This document shows positions 25,107 to 34,268 of a stretch of 64,000 bases of DNA, piece after piece; positions within the stretch are counted from its first letter, which is position 1, and every line of letters starts with the position of its first letter. Location of the stretch: NCBI RefSeq assembly GCF_002207765.1, contig NZ_BDGJ01000042.1:54560-118559 (forward strand), read 5' to 3'. Under the pieces are notes generated by a model. It saw only the letters and a list, made by a program, of their open reading frames with translations, ran no database searches and was not told the DNA's origin. The position numbers and the translations under genes are program-made. This DNA is from Calderihabitans maritimus. GTDB lineage: Bacteria; Bacillota; KKC1; Calderihabitantales; Calderihabitantaceae.

Positions 25107-25700
25107 ATGTACAGGTGTAAAATATTTATTGCAACCAACGATTCCTCACTGCTGAAAAAATTAAAAACTATCCTTACTAAAGAAGGATATTTAGTTACCG
25201 GGGAAGCGGAGGAAGGGCATATTGCGTTACGCATGATACGGTCTATGGCACCGGATCTAGTAATTCTTGACGTAGAACTTCCCGGTATGAATGGTCTAGA
25301 AATAGCTAAAATCATTGAAGAAGATAAACTCGCCCCCGTGATATTGCTTACGCCTAACTGGCAGAAGGACTACGTGGAAAAGGCGAAAGAACACTGGGTT
25401 TTTGCTTTTTTGGTCAAGCCGGTTGAGGAGAGCAGTTTGTTGCCGCTGGTAGAGGTAACCCTGGTTAATTTTCAGAAAATGTTGAAGTTGGAGCAGGAGG
25501 TTAACCGGTTAAAGGAAACTCTGGAAACCCGAAAATTGGTGGAAAGGGCCAAAGGGATCCTGATGGAAACCCTGGGGTTAACGGAAGGTCAGGCATTCCG
25601 CCGTATCCAGAAGCAAAGTATGGATAAATGTGTTTCTATGCGGGCAATAGCGGAGGCAATTATTTTGGCTCATGACATCAGTAAAAACGGTAAGAAGTAG
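25107..25700 (+). CDS. Response regulator with ANTAR RNA-binding domain
   Basis: About 197 aa. A receiver domain (about 1-120, phosphoacceptor Asp in LVILDVELPG, Lys in FLVKPVEE) is joined by a coiled coil to a C-terminal ANTAR domain (VERAKGILMETLGLTEGQAF and the following RRIQKQSMDKCVSM). ANTAR proteins dimerise and bind tandem hexaloop hairpins in leader RNAs to prevent terminator formation. ATG at 25107 has AGAGGTG upstream and lies after the leader terminator; the longer frame from 25011 would start inside that terminator. Targets are visible before this gene and before glnA. No partner kinase is adjacent. Confidence 0.92.
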   Translation: MYRCKIFIATNDSSLLKKLKTILTKEGYLVTGEAEEGHIALRMIRSMAPDLVILDVELPGMNGLEIAKIIEEDKLAPVILLTPNWQKDYVEKAKEHWVFAFLVKPVEESSLLPLVEVTLVNFQKMLKLEQEVNRLKETLETRKLVERAKGILMETLGLTEGQAFRRIQKQSMDKCVSMRAIAEAIILAHDISKNGKK

Positions 25701-25749
25701 AATTATGTAGAATCCTGTTCGGACATACAGTATACATTGATATCTGCTA

Positions 25750-25777
25750 TTGCAATTTGGTGCTTTTATGGTATAAT
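25750..25777 (+). promoter_or_regulatory. Promoter of glnA
   Basis: TTGCAA at 25750-25755 and TATAAT at 25772-25777 with a 16-bp spacer. Confidence 0.7.
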
Positions 25778-25807
25778 GCCTTTTAAGCGCAGGGACAATT
25801 TAACGCA

Positions 25808-25895
25808 GGAGGCAATGGCGTCTCCGGATGTTGGTGGGCAATGGCGTCCCCATTTAACAGGTCGGTACGGACCTGTAGGGGACGCTTTTTGTTTT
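25808..25895 (+). promoter_or_regulatory. ANTAR antitermination leader of glnA
   Basis: Two hairpins carry identical loops: GGAGGC / AATGGC / GTCTCC at 25808-25825 and GGGC / AATGGC / GTCC at 25836-25849. Both loops have A1 and G4, the ANTAR recognition rule. GCGTCCCC at 25844-25851, part of the second hairpin, can alternatively pair with GGGGACGC at 25878-25885, which is followed by TTTTT. The loop of this terminator contains its own stem (ACAGGTC / GACCTGT). The second hairpin and the terminator exclude each other, so protein binding should switch glnA on. Confidence 0.85.
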
Positions 25896-25934
25896 TATCT
25901 ACCAATAATTGGTAAATCGAGGAGGTCCCTAGGA

Positions 25935-27266
25935 GTGTCAAAACTAACCAAAGAGGATGTTCTTAAACTGGCCAAAGAATACGATGTTCAATTTATTCGC
26001 TTACAGTTTACGGATATCTTCGGAATTTTAAAAAATGTGGCTATTACGGTAGAACAGTTGGAGAAAGCTCTAGAGGGAGAGCTGATGTTTGACGGCTCTT
26101 CTATTGATGGGTTTGCCCGTATAGAGGAGTCGGACATGTACTTGCGACCGGATCCTTCTACCTTTGTTATCTTTCCCTGGCGCCCGCAACAGGGAGCGGT
26201 AGCCCGATTGATTTGCGATGTGTACAATCCTGACGGAACTCCTTTTGCCGGATGTCCCCGTCATGCTCTAAAGAAGGTACTGGCTGAAGCCCGAGAAATG
26301 GGTTATACGATGAACGTGGGGCCGGAAGCGGAGTTCTTTCTTTTCCAAACAGATGAAAAAGGAAGGCCTACCTTAATCACTCATGACCGGGCCGGCTATT
26401 TCGACCTTACTCCTGTAGATTTAGGAGAGAACGCTCGACGGGATATAGTGTTAACTCTGCAGCAAATGGGTTTTCAGGTTGAAGCCTCTCATCATGAAGT
26501 GGCTCCGGGACAGCATGAAATTGACTTCAAATACGATGAGGCTCTGGCTACGGCCGATAAGATAGTTACTTTCCGATATGTAGTAAGAACCCTGGCCCAG
26601 CGCCATGGACTTCATGCTACTTTCATGCCCAAGCCTATTGTTGGAATAAATGGTTCCGGAATGCATTGTAACCAGTCCCTTTTTGAAGGAGACCGGAATG
26701 CTTTTTATGACCCTGAAGGCAAACTGGAATTAAGCCAGACGGCTTATTACTATATCGGCGGTTTAATAAAACATATTAAGGCTATGACAGCTATAACCAA
26801 CCCTACCGTTAATTCGTATAAACGGTTGGTTCCCGGATATGAGGCACCTGTCTACATCGCTTGGTCGGCGCGTAATCGGAGTCCTTTGATACGTATACCA
26901 GCCCGGCGCGGTTTAGGTACGCGAGTTGAGCTTAGAAATCCAGATCCTTCTAGCAACCCTTACCTGGCGATTGCCGTGATGTTGAAAGCAGGCCTGGACG
27001 GGATTAAGCATAAGATCGAACCCCCGCCGCCAACGGACAGAAACATTTACCAGATGAGCCCGGCGGAAAGGTCTGAGCTGGGCATTGACAGCTTGCCAGA
27101 AAATTTGGCCGCGGCGCTGGATTATCTGGAAAAAGACGAAGTTATTAAGTCTGCTTTAGGTCCCCATATTTACCAGCGGTTTATGGAAGCCAAGCGGCGG
27201 GAGTGGGACGAGTATCGCATACAGGTACACCAGTGGGAAATTGAACAGTATTTAACCAAGTTTTAA
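25935..27266 (+). CDS. glnA: Glutamine synthetase type I
   Basis: A 443-aa GSI. The N-terminal beta-grasp has [13 protein letters not shown] and FDGSSIDGF; the catalytic domain has GPEAEFFLF, the ATP site [14 protein letters not shown] and the active-site [26 protein letters not shown] region, here named by its parts RIPARRG and [14 protein letters not shown]. It forms glutamine from glutamate, ammonia and ATP as a dodecamer in the cytoplasm. GTG at 25935 follows GAGGAGG; the longer frame from 25737 would cover the promoter and leader and is not used. Control is by the ANTAR leader. Glutamate synthase genes follow 41 bp downstream. Confidence 0.95.
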   Translation: MSKLTKEDVLKLAKEYDVQFIRLQFTDIFGILKNVAITVEQLEKALEGELMFDGSSIDGFARIEESDMYLRPDPSTFVIFPWRPQQGAVARLICDVYNPDGTPFAGCPRHALKKVLAEAREMGYTMNVGPEAEFFLFQTDEKGRPTLITHDRAGYFDLTPVDLGENARRDIVLTLQQMGFQVEASHHEVAPGQHEIDFKYDEALATADKIVTFRYVVRTLAQRHGLHATFMPKPIVGINGSGMHCNQSLFEGDRNAFYDPEGKLELSQTAYYYIGGLIKHIKAMTAITNPTVNSYKRLVPGYEAPVYIAWSARNRSPLIRIPARRGLGTRVELRNPDPSSNPYLAIAVMLKAGLDGIKHKIEPPPPTDRNIYQMSPAERSELGIDSLPENLAAALDYLEKDEVIKSALGPHIYQRFMEAKRREWDEYRIQVHQWEIEQYLTKF

Positions 27267-27307
27267 AAACGGTAGATAAGAAAGTGATATAAAGGGAGGA
27301 TGGTACT

Positions 27308-28459
27308 GTGACATTCAGGGAAGGACAGGTGCGTATACCTTCAGGGTGCGCTATCAGCGGGGTTATGAATAAAAAGGGAGAGGTTTTCTCCGGAGAAGAC
27401 ATCATTAAATCGATAGCTTTGATGCATGACCGGGGAAATGGTTTGGGTGGAGGCTTTGCTGCCTACGGTATTTATCCTGAATTAAAGGATTATTATGCAT
27501 TTCACCTTTTTTACGATGATACGAAAGCCCGGGAAGACACGGAACATTTTCTCAATCGAAATTTCAATGTGGAGATAGCAGAACAGATACCTACCCGGAA
27601 GGTTCCCGCTATTGAAAAGCCTCCTCTGGTGTGGCGCTACTTTGTTAAGCCTAAGCCGGAGAAAATTTTGCAATCCGATGTAGGGGCTAATGATTTTGTA
27701 GTTAAATGCGTAATGGAAATTAACAGCAGTATCCGAGGAGCTTACGTTTTTTCTAGTGGCAAAAATATGGGAGCCTTTAAGGGGGTCGGCTATCCCGAGG
27801 ACATAGGTGAATTTTACCGGTTGGAGGAGTATAAAGGTTATATCTGGATGGCCCACGGGCGTTTTCCCACTAACACACCGGGATGGTGGGGCGGAGCGCA
27901 TCCCTTTACCCTGCTGGATTGGGCAGTAGTGCATAACGGGGAGATATCTTCCTATGATGCCAATCGCCGTTACCTCGAAATGTTTGGTTATGAGTGCACT
28001 TTGCAAACCGATACGGAAGTTATTACCTACATTTTTGACTTTTTACTACGCAAACAGGGTTTGCCTTTGGATGTAGCGGTTACCGCTGTAGCCTCACCTT
28101 TCTGGACGCAAATTGACCGGCTGGACCCGGAGAAACGGGAGCTGGTGAAAACCATCCGGTGTGTTTACAGCAGCCTGCTGGTGAATGGTCCTTTTTCCAT
28201 TATAGTGGGATCTAGCAGCGGAATGATGGCTCTCAACGACCGTATAAAATTGCGTCCTCTTACCGCAGCTACCAAAGGGGATTTTCTCTATGTCGCCAGT
28301 GAGGAGTCGGCTATCAGGGAAATTTGCCCTGATCCAGAGCGGGTTTGGTCGCCTAAAGGTGGGGAACCGGTGATCGGTTGGCTGGAGACTTCCGAAGCTA
28401 AGAACGCCGAATTAGAAAACATAACTTTCCAGATGGAGAACCGGGCATTTGTATTCTAG
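27308..28459 (+). CDS. Glutamate synthase, glutamine amidotransferase subunit (split type)
   Basis: A 383-aa class II amidotransferase domain protein. The nucleophile Cys lies in RIPSGCAISG, near residue 14, implying a short propeptide to be removed or an unusual arrangement. FPTNTPGWWGGAHPF and LDWAVVHNGEISSY are the glutaminase signatures. It releases ammonia from glutamine for the synthase subunits encoded downstream. Start is GTG at 27308 behind GGGAGG. It corresponds to the GltB N-terminal domain, encoded separately in archaeal-type enzymes. Confidence 0.88.
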   Translation: MTFREGQVRIPSGCAISGVMNKKGEVFSGEDIIKSIALMHDRGNGLGGGFAAYGIYPELKDYYAFHLFYDDTKAREDTEHFLNRNFNVEIAEQIPTRKVPAIEKPPLVWRYFVKPKPEKILQSDVGANDFVVKCVMEINSSIRGAYVFSSGKNMGAFKGVGYPEDIGEFYRLEEYKGYIWMAHGRFPTNTPGWWGGAHPFTLLDWAVVHNGEISSYDANRRYLEMFGYECTLQTDTEVITYIFDFLLRKQGLPLDVAVTAVASPFWTQIDRLDPEKRELVKTIRCVYSSLLVNGPFSIIVGSSSGMMALNDRIKLRPLTAATKGDFLYVASEESAIREICPDPERVWSPKGGEPVIGWLETSEAKNAELENITFQMENRAFVF

Positions 28460-28474
28460 AAGGGGTGAGCGCAA

Positions 28475-29977
28475 TTGGCTTTAAGTCTTCAAATGCCAAA
28501 CTTTCTAATAGAACGAGACAGAGACCGCTGCATTGACTGTCAGGTATGCGTTCGGCAGTGTGCCAACGAAGTTCATAAATATGATGAAGAAGAAGGTCGG
28601 GTATTTTCCGATGAAATGGAGTGTGTTGGATGCCACCGGTGTGTGGTAATGTGTCCTACCCGAGCCTTAACCATCAGGCGTTTTCCTCTGGACTACCGGC
28701 AAAACGCAAATTGGACTCCTGACTATATCAACGCAATTTACAAACAGGCTGAAACTGGTGGTATTTTGCTTACCGGAATGGGAAACGATCGACCTTATCC
28801 GGTGTACTGGGACCATATGTTAATTAACGCCAGTCAGGTTACCAACCCGTCCATTGACCCGCTGCGAGAGCCTATGGAATTGAAGACGTTTATAGGCAGA
28901 AAACCGGAACGGTTAAAAATAGAAAACGGGAAACTGGCGGAAAAGATTCCCCCACAACTTGAACTGGAAGTGCCAGTGATGTTTTCTGCCATGTCCTTCG
29001 GCTCCATTAGCCTGAATGCCATCAAGTCTTTGGCCCGAGCTGCGGAGCAAGAGGGCACGTTTTACAATACCGGTGAAGGAGGACTGCATAAAGACCTTTA
29101 CCGTTATGGGAAAAACACTATCGTGCAGGTAGCCTCGGGCAGATTTGGTGTCCATCCTGACTATTTACGTGCCGGTGCGGCTATAGAAATAAAGATTGGC
29201 CAGGGGGCCAAGCCGGGAATTGGGGGACACCTGCCGGGAGAAAAAGTGGGATTACAGGTATCCCAGACCCGGATGATACCTGAAGGCACGGATGCAATTT
29301 CTCCCGCGCCGCACCACGATATATATTCTATAGAGGACTTGCGGCAATTGATTTACTCGCTTAAGGAAGCTACCAACTATGAGAAACCAGTTTTTGTAAA
29401 GATCGCGGCGGTTCATAATGTGGCAGCTATTGCTTCAGGAATAGCTAGAGCCGGTGCTGATGCCATAGTTATCGATGGTTATCGAGGCGGGACGGGTGCG
29501 GCGCCGCTACGGACGCGGGATAATGTGGGAATCCCTATCGAGTTTGCCTTGGCAGCGGTTGATACTCGTTTGCGCCAGGAAGGGATAAGGAATCAGGTTT
29601 CCCTTATTATTGCAGGTAGTATTCGCAACAGTGCTGACGTAGTTAAGGCTGTTGCGCTGGGTGCGGATGCCGTATATATCGGTACGGCAGCTTTAATTGC
29701 ATTGGGTTGTCACGTGTGCCAGAAGTGCTATACCGGAAAATGTAACTGGGGAATTGCTACCCAAGATCCTAAATTGGTTAAGCGATTAAATCCCGAAATT
29801 GGAGCCCGCCGGGCGGCTAACTTGTTGCGGGCCTGGAAGCATGAAATTAAAGAAATGCTTGGCGGAATGGGTATTAACGCGATCGACAGTTTGCGGGGGA
29901 ATCGCTTAATGTTGCGGGGAATTGGACTAACGGATAGGGAGCTAAAAATCCTCGGTATTAAAGCGGCAGGGGAGTAA
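28475..29977 (+). CDS. Glutamate synthase, FMN-binding synthase subunit with ferredoxin domain
   Basis: A 500-aa protein. Residues about 15-75 hold two 4Fe-4S motifs (CIDCQVCVRQC, CVGCHRCVVMC). The rest is the GltS FMN barrel with APHHDIYSIEDL, IDGYRGGTGAAPLRT and LGADAVYIGTAALIALGC, the last leading to the 3Fe-4S Cys set (CHVCQKCYTGKC). It makes two glutamates from 2-oxoglutarate and ammonia using electrons from the associated oxidoreductase. TTG at 28475 has AGGGGTGA upstream. It is the core of the split enzyme. Confidence 0.92.
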   Translation: MALSLQMPNFLIERDRDRCIDCQVCVRQCANEVHKYDEEEGRVFSDEMECVGCHRCVVMCPTRALTIRRFPLDYRQNANWTPDYINAIYKQAETGGILLTGMGNDRPYPVYWDHMLINASQVTNPSIDPLREPMELKTFIGRKPERLKIENGKLAEKIPPQLELEVPVMFSAMSFGSISLNAIKSLARAAEQEGTFYNTGEGGLHKDLYRYGKNTIVQVASGRFGVHPDYLRAGAAIEIKIGQGAKPGIGGHLPGEKVGLQVSQTRMIPEGTDAISPAPHHDIYSIEDLRQLIYSLKEATNYEKPVFVKIAAVHNVAAIASGIARAGADAIVIDGYRGGTGAAPLRTRDNVGIPIEFALAAVDTRLRQEGIRNQVSLIIAGSIRNSADVVKAVALGADAVYIGTAALIALGCHVCQKCYTGKCNWGIATQDPKLVKRLNPEIGARRAANLLRAWKHEIKEMLGGMGINAIDSLRGNRLMLRGIGLTDRELKILGIKAAGE

Positions 29978-30001
29978 GGCAGTGAGTACAGGAGGGAGAG
30001 C

Positions 30002-30469
30002 ATGAAACGGGTATATGCCAGGGAAGAGTACTGTGTTGGATGCCGGCTGTGTGAGATACACTGCATTGTTGCTCACTCGAATTATCCCGATAATATTGTG
30101 AAAGCTTTTAAGAAGCAAAAGCCCCGTCCTCTTCCCCGAGTAACGGTCGAGGAGAAGGGTGAGGTTTCATTTGCGCTTCAGTGCCGTCACTGTGAAGAGG
30201 CTCCCTGTACCAAGGCATGTATTACCGGAGCCATGCAGAAGGATCCGGTGACCGGAGTAGTTACCAATGAAGAAGAAAGGTGTGTCGGTTGTTGGACCTG
30301 CATTCTTGTCTGTCCTCACGGGGCCATTCGACGGGATGAATCGGGGAAGAAAGTTGCCTCCAAATGCGATCTCTGCAGTGGTATAGATGATTTGCCGGCC
30401 TGTGTCAAGAACTGTCCTAATGAAGCACTGGTATACGAGGAACGGGAAGAACAAGTAAAGGCCGGATAA
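30002..30469 (+). CDS. 4Fe-4S ferredoxin subunit of the split glutamate synthase
   Basis: A 155-aa ferredoxin-like protein with four cysteine groups (CVGCRLCEIHC, CRHCEEAPCTKAC, CVGCWTCILVCP and CDLCSGIDDLPACVKNCP) able to bind four 4Fe-4S clusters. It resembles the electron-transfer subunits of carbon monoxide dehydrogenase-associated and pyruvate-linked enzymes. ATG at 30002 has GGAGGG upstream. It sits between the synthase core and a flavoprotein and most likely carries electrons between them. Confidence 0.88.
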   Translation: MKRVYAREEYCVGCRLCEIHCIVAHSNYPDNIVKAFKKQKPRPLPRVTVEEKGEVSFALQCRHCEEAPCTKACITGAMQKDPVTGVVTNEEERCVGCWTCILVCPHGAIRRDESGKKVASKCDLCSGIDDLPACVKNCPNEALVYEEREEQVKAG

Positions 30470-30489
30470 GCTACAGGGGGGTGTTGGTT

Positions 30490-31755
30490 TTGCATTATGT
30501 CATCATTGGCAACTCGGCAGCCGGTATCGGAGCTGTAGAAGGAATAAGGAAAGTAGATTCAGACAACCCTATAACGATAATTAGTGACGAGCCTTATCAT
30601 ACTTATTCCCGTCCGCTGATATCCTACTATTTGGCCGGGAAAGTCAGTAAAGAAAAGATGATTTACCGGAAAAAAGAGTTTTACAACCAAAACCGGGTGG
30701 AACCTTTATTGGGAATAAAGGCAACCAAAATCGATGTGACCGGAAAACGGGTTGAGCTGGAGAATGGTGAAGCGGTATCCTATGACCGCTTGCTGATAGC
30801 TACAGGTAGTAAACCCTTTGTGCCGCCGGTAGATGGACTTGACAAAGAGCGGGTGTTTACCTTTCTGAAACTTGATGATGTAGAAAAAATAAAAGAAGTT
30901 GCGCGGCCGGGAGCCAAAGCGGTAATAATAGGGGCCGGGCTAATTGGGCTTAAAGCTGCGGAGGCTCTTGGTTTGCTGGGAGTTCAGGTGACAGTAGTAG
31001 AGCTGGCCGATCGTGTCTTAAGCGCTATTCTCGATGGGGAAGCGGCGGCCATTGTACAGCAGCATTTGGAGCGGCAGGGTATCTGCTTCGAACTGAACAC
31101 TACTGCGCAGAAAATACATGGAGAAAAGCAGGTAACCGGAGTTACCCTGCAAAATGGCAAAGAGCTTACCTGTGATTTTCTTATCATCGCCATCGGGGTA
31201 CGGCCCAATATTGATTTGGTGGAAGGAACTCCGGTAAAAGTAGACCGGGGGATTATAGTTAACGAAAAAATGCAGACCAATGTAGCAGATATTTACGCCG
31301 CCGGGGATGTAGCCCAGGGATTTGACATTGTTTATGGTCAGCAGCGGCTTATTCCGATTCTACCGGGGGCGTACAAGCAGGGCGAGACGGCGGGATTAAA
31401 TATGGCTGGAAAGGAAGTGACCTACCCGGGCGGTTTTGCCATGAATTCAATTGGCTTTTTCGGGCTGCCTATGATCACCGCCGGGATTGTAAATCCGGAA
31501 GGAGAAGGTTACGAGGTTATCACCCTTTCGCAGCCGGAACACCAAAATTATAAAAAAATAATTTTAAAAGAGGATCGTTTAGTCGGTTTTATTTGTCTTA
31601 ATAAAGTGGACCGTGCGGGAATACTGACGAGCTTGATTAATGATCAAATAAACGTTGGTCCGTTTAAGGAAGCTCTAATACGGGAGGACTTCGGGTATAT
31701 CTATTTCCCAGAATCTGTACGAAAGAGTCGTATGTTGTCCGGAGGTGTGGCCTGA
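30490..31755 (+). CDS. FAD-dependent NAD(P)H oxidoreductase of the glutamate synthase operon
   Basis: About 421 aa of the pyridine-nucleotide disulfide oxidoreductase class (rubredoxin/nitrite reductase NirB-like). FAD-binding VIIGNSAAGIGAVEGIRK, the NAD(P) site AVIIGAGLIGLKAAEALGLLG, named here by its start AVIIGAGLIG, and the closing IYAAGDVAQGFD are visible. TTG at 30490 has AGGGGGGTG upstream; the GTG at 30481 overlaps that site. It should oxidise NAD(P)H and pass electrons to the ferredoxin subunit for glutamate synthesis. The stop overlaps the following start. Confidence 0.88.
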   Translation: MHYVIIGNSAAGIGAVEGIRKVDSDNPITIISDEPYHTYSRPLISYYLAGKVSKEKMIYRKKEFYNQNRVEPLLGIKATKIDVTGKRVELENGEAVSYDRLLIATGSKPFVPPVDGLDKERVFTFLKLDDVEKIKEVARPGAKAVIIGAGLIGLKAAEALGLLGVQVTVVELADRVLSAILDGEAAAIVQQHLERQGICFELNTTAQKIHGEKQVTGVTLQNGKELTCDFLIIAIGVRPNIDLVEGTPVKVDRGIIVNEKMQTNVADIYAAGDVAQGFDIVYGQQRLIPILPGAYKQGETAGLNMAGKEVTYPGGFAMNSIGFFGLPMITAGIVNPEGEGYEVITLSQPEHQNYKKIILKEDRLVGFICLNKVDRAGILTSLINDQINVGPFKEALIREDFGYIYFPESVRKSRMLSGGVA

Positions 31756-32495
31756 TGGTAACTATTGATGCCAAAGGGATATATTATAAAGATTTGAATG
31801 AAAAGATCAAAGAAGTTTTAGCAAATGGGGCGGAAGAGATAAGGTTGTTGAACGTTAATGGCCAGAGATATATCGGTGACTGTATCAGCGGTAGGCAAAG
31901 GATAATTATTGAAGGTACTCCGGGCAACGACATGGCAGCTTACATGGACGGGCTTGAGTTGATTGTAAAAGGGAATGCTCAAGATGGAGTAGGGAATACT
32001 ATGAACGGGGGAACGGTAGTTATTCATGGAGATGCCGGTGATATAACCGGCTATGCCATGCGTGGCGGTGAAATTTATATTAGAGGAAATGTAGGATATC
32101 GGGTAGGTATTCATATGAAAGAGTACAAGGACCAGGTTCCAGTTATTGTCATTGGAGGAACGGCTGGCGACTTTCTGGGCGAGTACATGGCAGGAGGTAT
32201 CATCATAGTTTTAGGCCTCAACGTAGAGACGGGTCAAGAAGTCGTAGGTAACTTCTGTGGTACTGGAATGCACGGTGGAGTGATGTACATTCGGGGAGAA
32301 ATCCAGGAATATCAGTTGGGAAAAGAAGTGAAGGTATTGGAACCCACTGATGAAGATTATAAAGTTTTGGAGTATTATGTTGGTCGTTTTTGCCAATTTT
32401 TTGACTTGGAAGCTGAACCAATTTGGCAGAAAAAGTTTAGGAAATTAATACCCTATAACAAGAGGCCATATGGAAACCTATACACTAGGTGGTAA
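31755..32495 (+). CDS. Glutamate synthase, GXGXG structural subunit
   Basis: A 246-aa protein made of the right-handed beta-helix of the GltB C-terminal domain: repeated G-x-x-G-x-x-G turns such as GNAQDGVGNTMNGG, GDITGYAMRGGEIYIRG and GVMYIRGEI. This domain connects the amidotransferase and synthase in the single-chain enzyme. ATG at 31755 overlaps the upstream stop. It is the last gene of the glnA-glutamate synthase group and is followed by a strong terminator. Confidence 0.9.
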   Translation: MVTIDAKGIYYKDLNEKIKEVLANGAEEIRLLNVNGQRYIGDCISGRQRIIIEGTPGNDMAAYMDGLELIVKGNAQDGVGNTMNGGTVVIHGDAGDITGYAMRGGEIYIRGNVGYRVGIHMKEYKDQVPVIVIGGTAGDFLGEYMAGGIIIVLGLNVETGQEVVGNFCGTGMHGGVMYIRGEIQEYQLGKEVKVLEPTDEDYKVLEYYVGRFCQFFDLEAEPIWQKKFRKLIPYNKRPYGNLYTRW

Positions 32496-32541
32496 AAGAA
32501 TACCGTATGTCTACCATCCTCCTATTTAGCATAGGAGTTGA

Positions 32542-32578
32542 GAGCCAAAGGAGATAACGCCTTTGGCTCCCTTTTTTT
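32542..32578 (+). terminator. Terminator of the nitrogen assimilation operon
   Basis: GAGCCAAAGG at 32542-32551 pairs with CCTTTGGCTC at 32560-32569, followed by seven Ts at 32572-32578. Confidence 0.9.
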
Positions 32579-32780
32579 AACTCTTCCTTGGGTCCATAAT
32601 TTTTCTCTATACATTAAAGGACAGGCAAAATTTTTCTCCAAGCCTTTTCCCTAACGCAGGAGCAACGGCAACTGGCGGTGCTGGCACTGACAAAAAGACG
32701 GCGTTTCTCAGGACGCCTGCAACCCCTTGACGGTTAGGTATCAAATGAATATAATTAAAGAGTAACTTAAAACTAATTGA

Positions 32781-32857
32781 GGGGCTGTAGCTCAGTTGGT
32801 CAGAGCGCTTGCTTGACATGCAAGAGGTCTCCAGTTCAAGTCTGGACAGCCCCACCA
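32781..32857 (+). tRNA. tRNA-Val (anticodon GAC)
   Basis: A 77-nt cloverleaf with encoded CCA. The acceptor GGGGCTG pairs with CAGCCCC, the D arm is GCTC-GAGC, the anticodon stem CTTGC/GCAAG closes the loop TTGACAT with anticodon GAC, and the T arm TCCAG/CTGGA holds TTCAAGT. A terminator follows at 32875-32907. Confidence 0.97.
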
Positions 32858-32874
32858 GCAATTCAAAGGTTTTG

Positions 32875-32907
32875 GGGTTCCCGTGATTTGCCTGGAACCC
32901 TTTTTTT
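32875..32907 (+). terminator. Terminator of the tRNA gene
   Basis: GGGTTCC at 32875-32881 pairs with GGAACCC at 32894-32900 and is followed by seven Ts. Confidence 0.85.
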
Positions 32908-33242
32908 GCTGCCCGTTTGGCGCCCAACCTGCGGTAGTAGGTTATTACCAAACAAGAAAATTGATGATTATTTAACTTGTTACTTATTGACACAACCCCC
33001 AGTTTCTTCAGTCATAGTTTGTTTTGGAAATTGTGATATAATTAAAAAAACATTAGAATTAATGCCCTGGTCTTGGATTAACAAGGCTATGGGCCTTTTT
33101 TCTGAATTAAAACTACACCCTAACGCGACCTTACTTAAAATTGGAACAAAGGGGGCTTAGGAAGCCCAACTGAAGTTGGGGTCCGGTGATTATTTCATTG
33201 TTTTTTCCTGGCATGGGAGTTTTCTGAGAGGGGTGGGTTAGG

Positions 33243-34268
33243 ATGGCAAAGAAACGTCTAATCTTCCTGACTATGATAGCGTTGTTGGTAATTTTAGTTG
33301 TCTCTATGGCTCTTACTGATAACGAAGAAAAGAAGCCCGTTTTCCGAGTCGGTGTTCTTGTTTCCGGTGACGCCCGGCTGGCTAAGCTATCAGGCTTAAA
33401 AGAAGGACTAAAGACTTATGGTTATTACGAGGGAGAAAATGTTCACTTTATTGTCAAAAATGCTCGGTATAGTCGGGAGAGGGTCTTTCCCATGGCAAGA
33501 GAACTGGTGGCTCTCCATCCGGATGTGATTGTGGCGGCGGGAGGGATAGAGGCCGAAGCAGCCAAGTTAGCCACGGAAAAAACGGAAATTCCGGTGGTGT
33601 TCATGGGTGTTGCTTCCAGTGTCGAAACCGGCCTGGTGAAAAGTCTGAGAAACCCTGGCGCCAATATTACAGGGGTTGACAACTTTCATGTAGAGCTTAC
33701 TGGCAAAAGATTAGAATTTTTGCAAAAGCTGTTACCTGAGGTGAGGAAGGTAATAATTCTGTATGACCCAATTGTTAGGCCTACTCCTTTTTCTTTACAA
33801 AAGGCGCAGGAAGTGGCGGAAAAATTGGGGATTTTACCGCACCTGGTGGCGGTTAATTCCCGCCAAGAACTGGGCAAAATCTTGTCTCCCGTTAACAACC
33901 ATGAGGTAGATGCCATCCTTATTTTGCCCAGCTTTAATCTGGAATCGGCAACCCACCAATTGGTTGAATTTTCTTTCCAGAAGAAAATACCCGTTATCGG
34001 AGTATATGCGGAGGAAGTGGAGCAGGGTTATCTGGCTTCTTACGGTGTTTCCTTTCACAGTCAGGGCTTTCAGGCCGCTCGCCTGGTAGCAAAGGTGTTG
34101 CGCGGTCAAGACCCGGCTGGTATTCCGGTGGAGCTGCCGGAAGACCTGCGCTTGGTGGTCAACCTTTCCACTGCCCGGGTTCTCGGTTTAAATATCTCGC
34201 CTTTCGGTTTATCTTACGCTGACGTGATTTTGGATAGGAAGCAGGAAGGAGTTGGCCCCGGTGATTAA
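33243..34268 (+). CDS. ABC-type substrate-binding protein, probably a sensor partner
   Basis: A 341-aa protein of the ABC_sub_bind (TrpX/DUF534-like) family. An uncleaved or signal-like N-terminal helix (LIFLTMIALLVILVVSMAL) anchors it; no lipobox Cys is present. The binding fold begins FRVGVLVSGDARLA and has the hinge segments PDVIVAAGG and ILILPSFN. No permease or ATPase gene is adjacent. Instead its stop overlaps the start of a sensor kinase, so it most likely presents a ligand to that kinase, as periplasmic binding proteins do in several oxyanion-sensing systems. ATG at 33243 has GAGGGG upstream. Ligand unknown. Confidence 0.85.
   Translation: MAKKRLIFLTMIALLVILVVSMALTDNEEKKPVFRVGVLVSGDARLAKLSGLKEGLKTYGYYEGENVHFIVKNARYSRERVFPMARELVALHPDVIVAAGGIEAEAAKLATEKTEIPVVFMGVASSVETGLVKSLRNPGANITGVDNFHVELTGKRLEFLQKLLPEVRKVIILYDPIVRPTPFSLQKAQEVAEKLGILPHLVAVNSRQELGKILSPVNNHEVDAILILPSFNLESATHQLVEFSFQKKIPVIGVYAEEVEQGYLASYGVSFHSQGFQAARLVAKVLRGQDPAGIPVELPEDLRLVVNLSTARVLGLNISPFGLSYADVILDRKQEGVGPGD

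Noticed and set aside
25737..25934. An extended N-terminus for glnA
   Set aside because: The extension is the promoter and ANTAR leader; the GTG at 25935 has its own ribosome site.
32607..32993. A 128-aa minus-strand frame with a LSRLELETSCMSSKRSDQLSYSP segment
   Set aside because: It is the reverse complement of the tRNA-Val gene and its terminator, a well-known annotation artefact.
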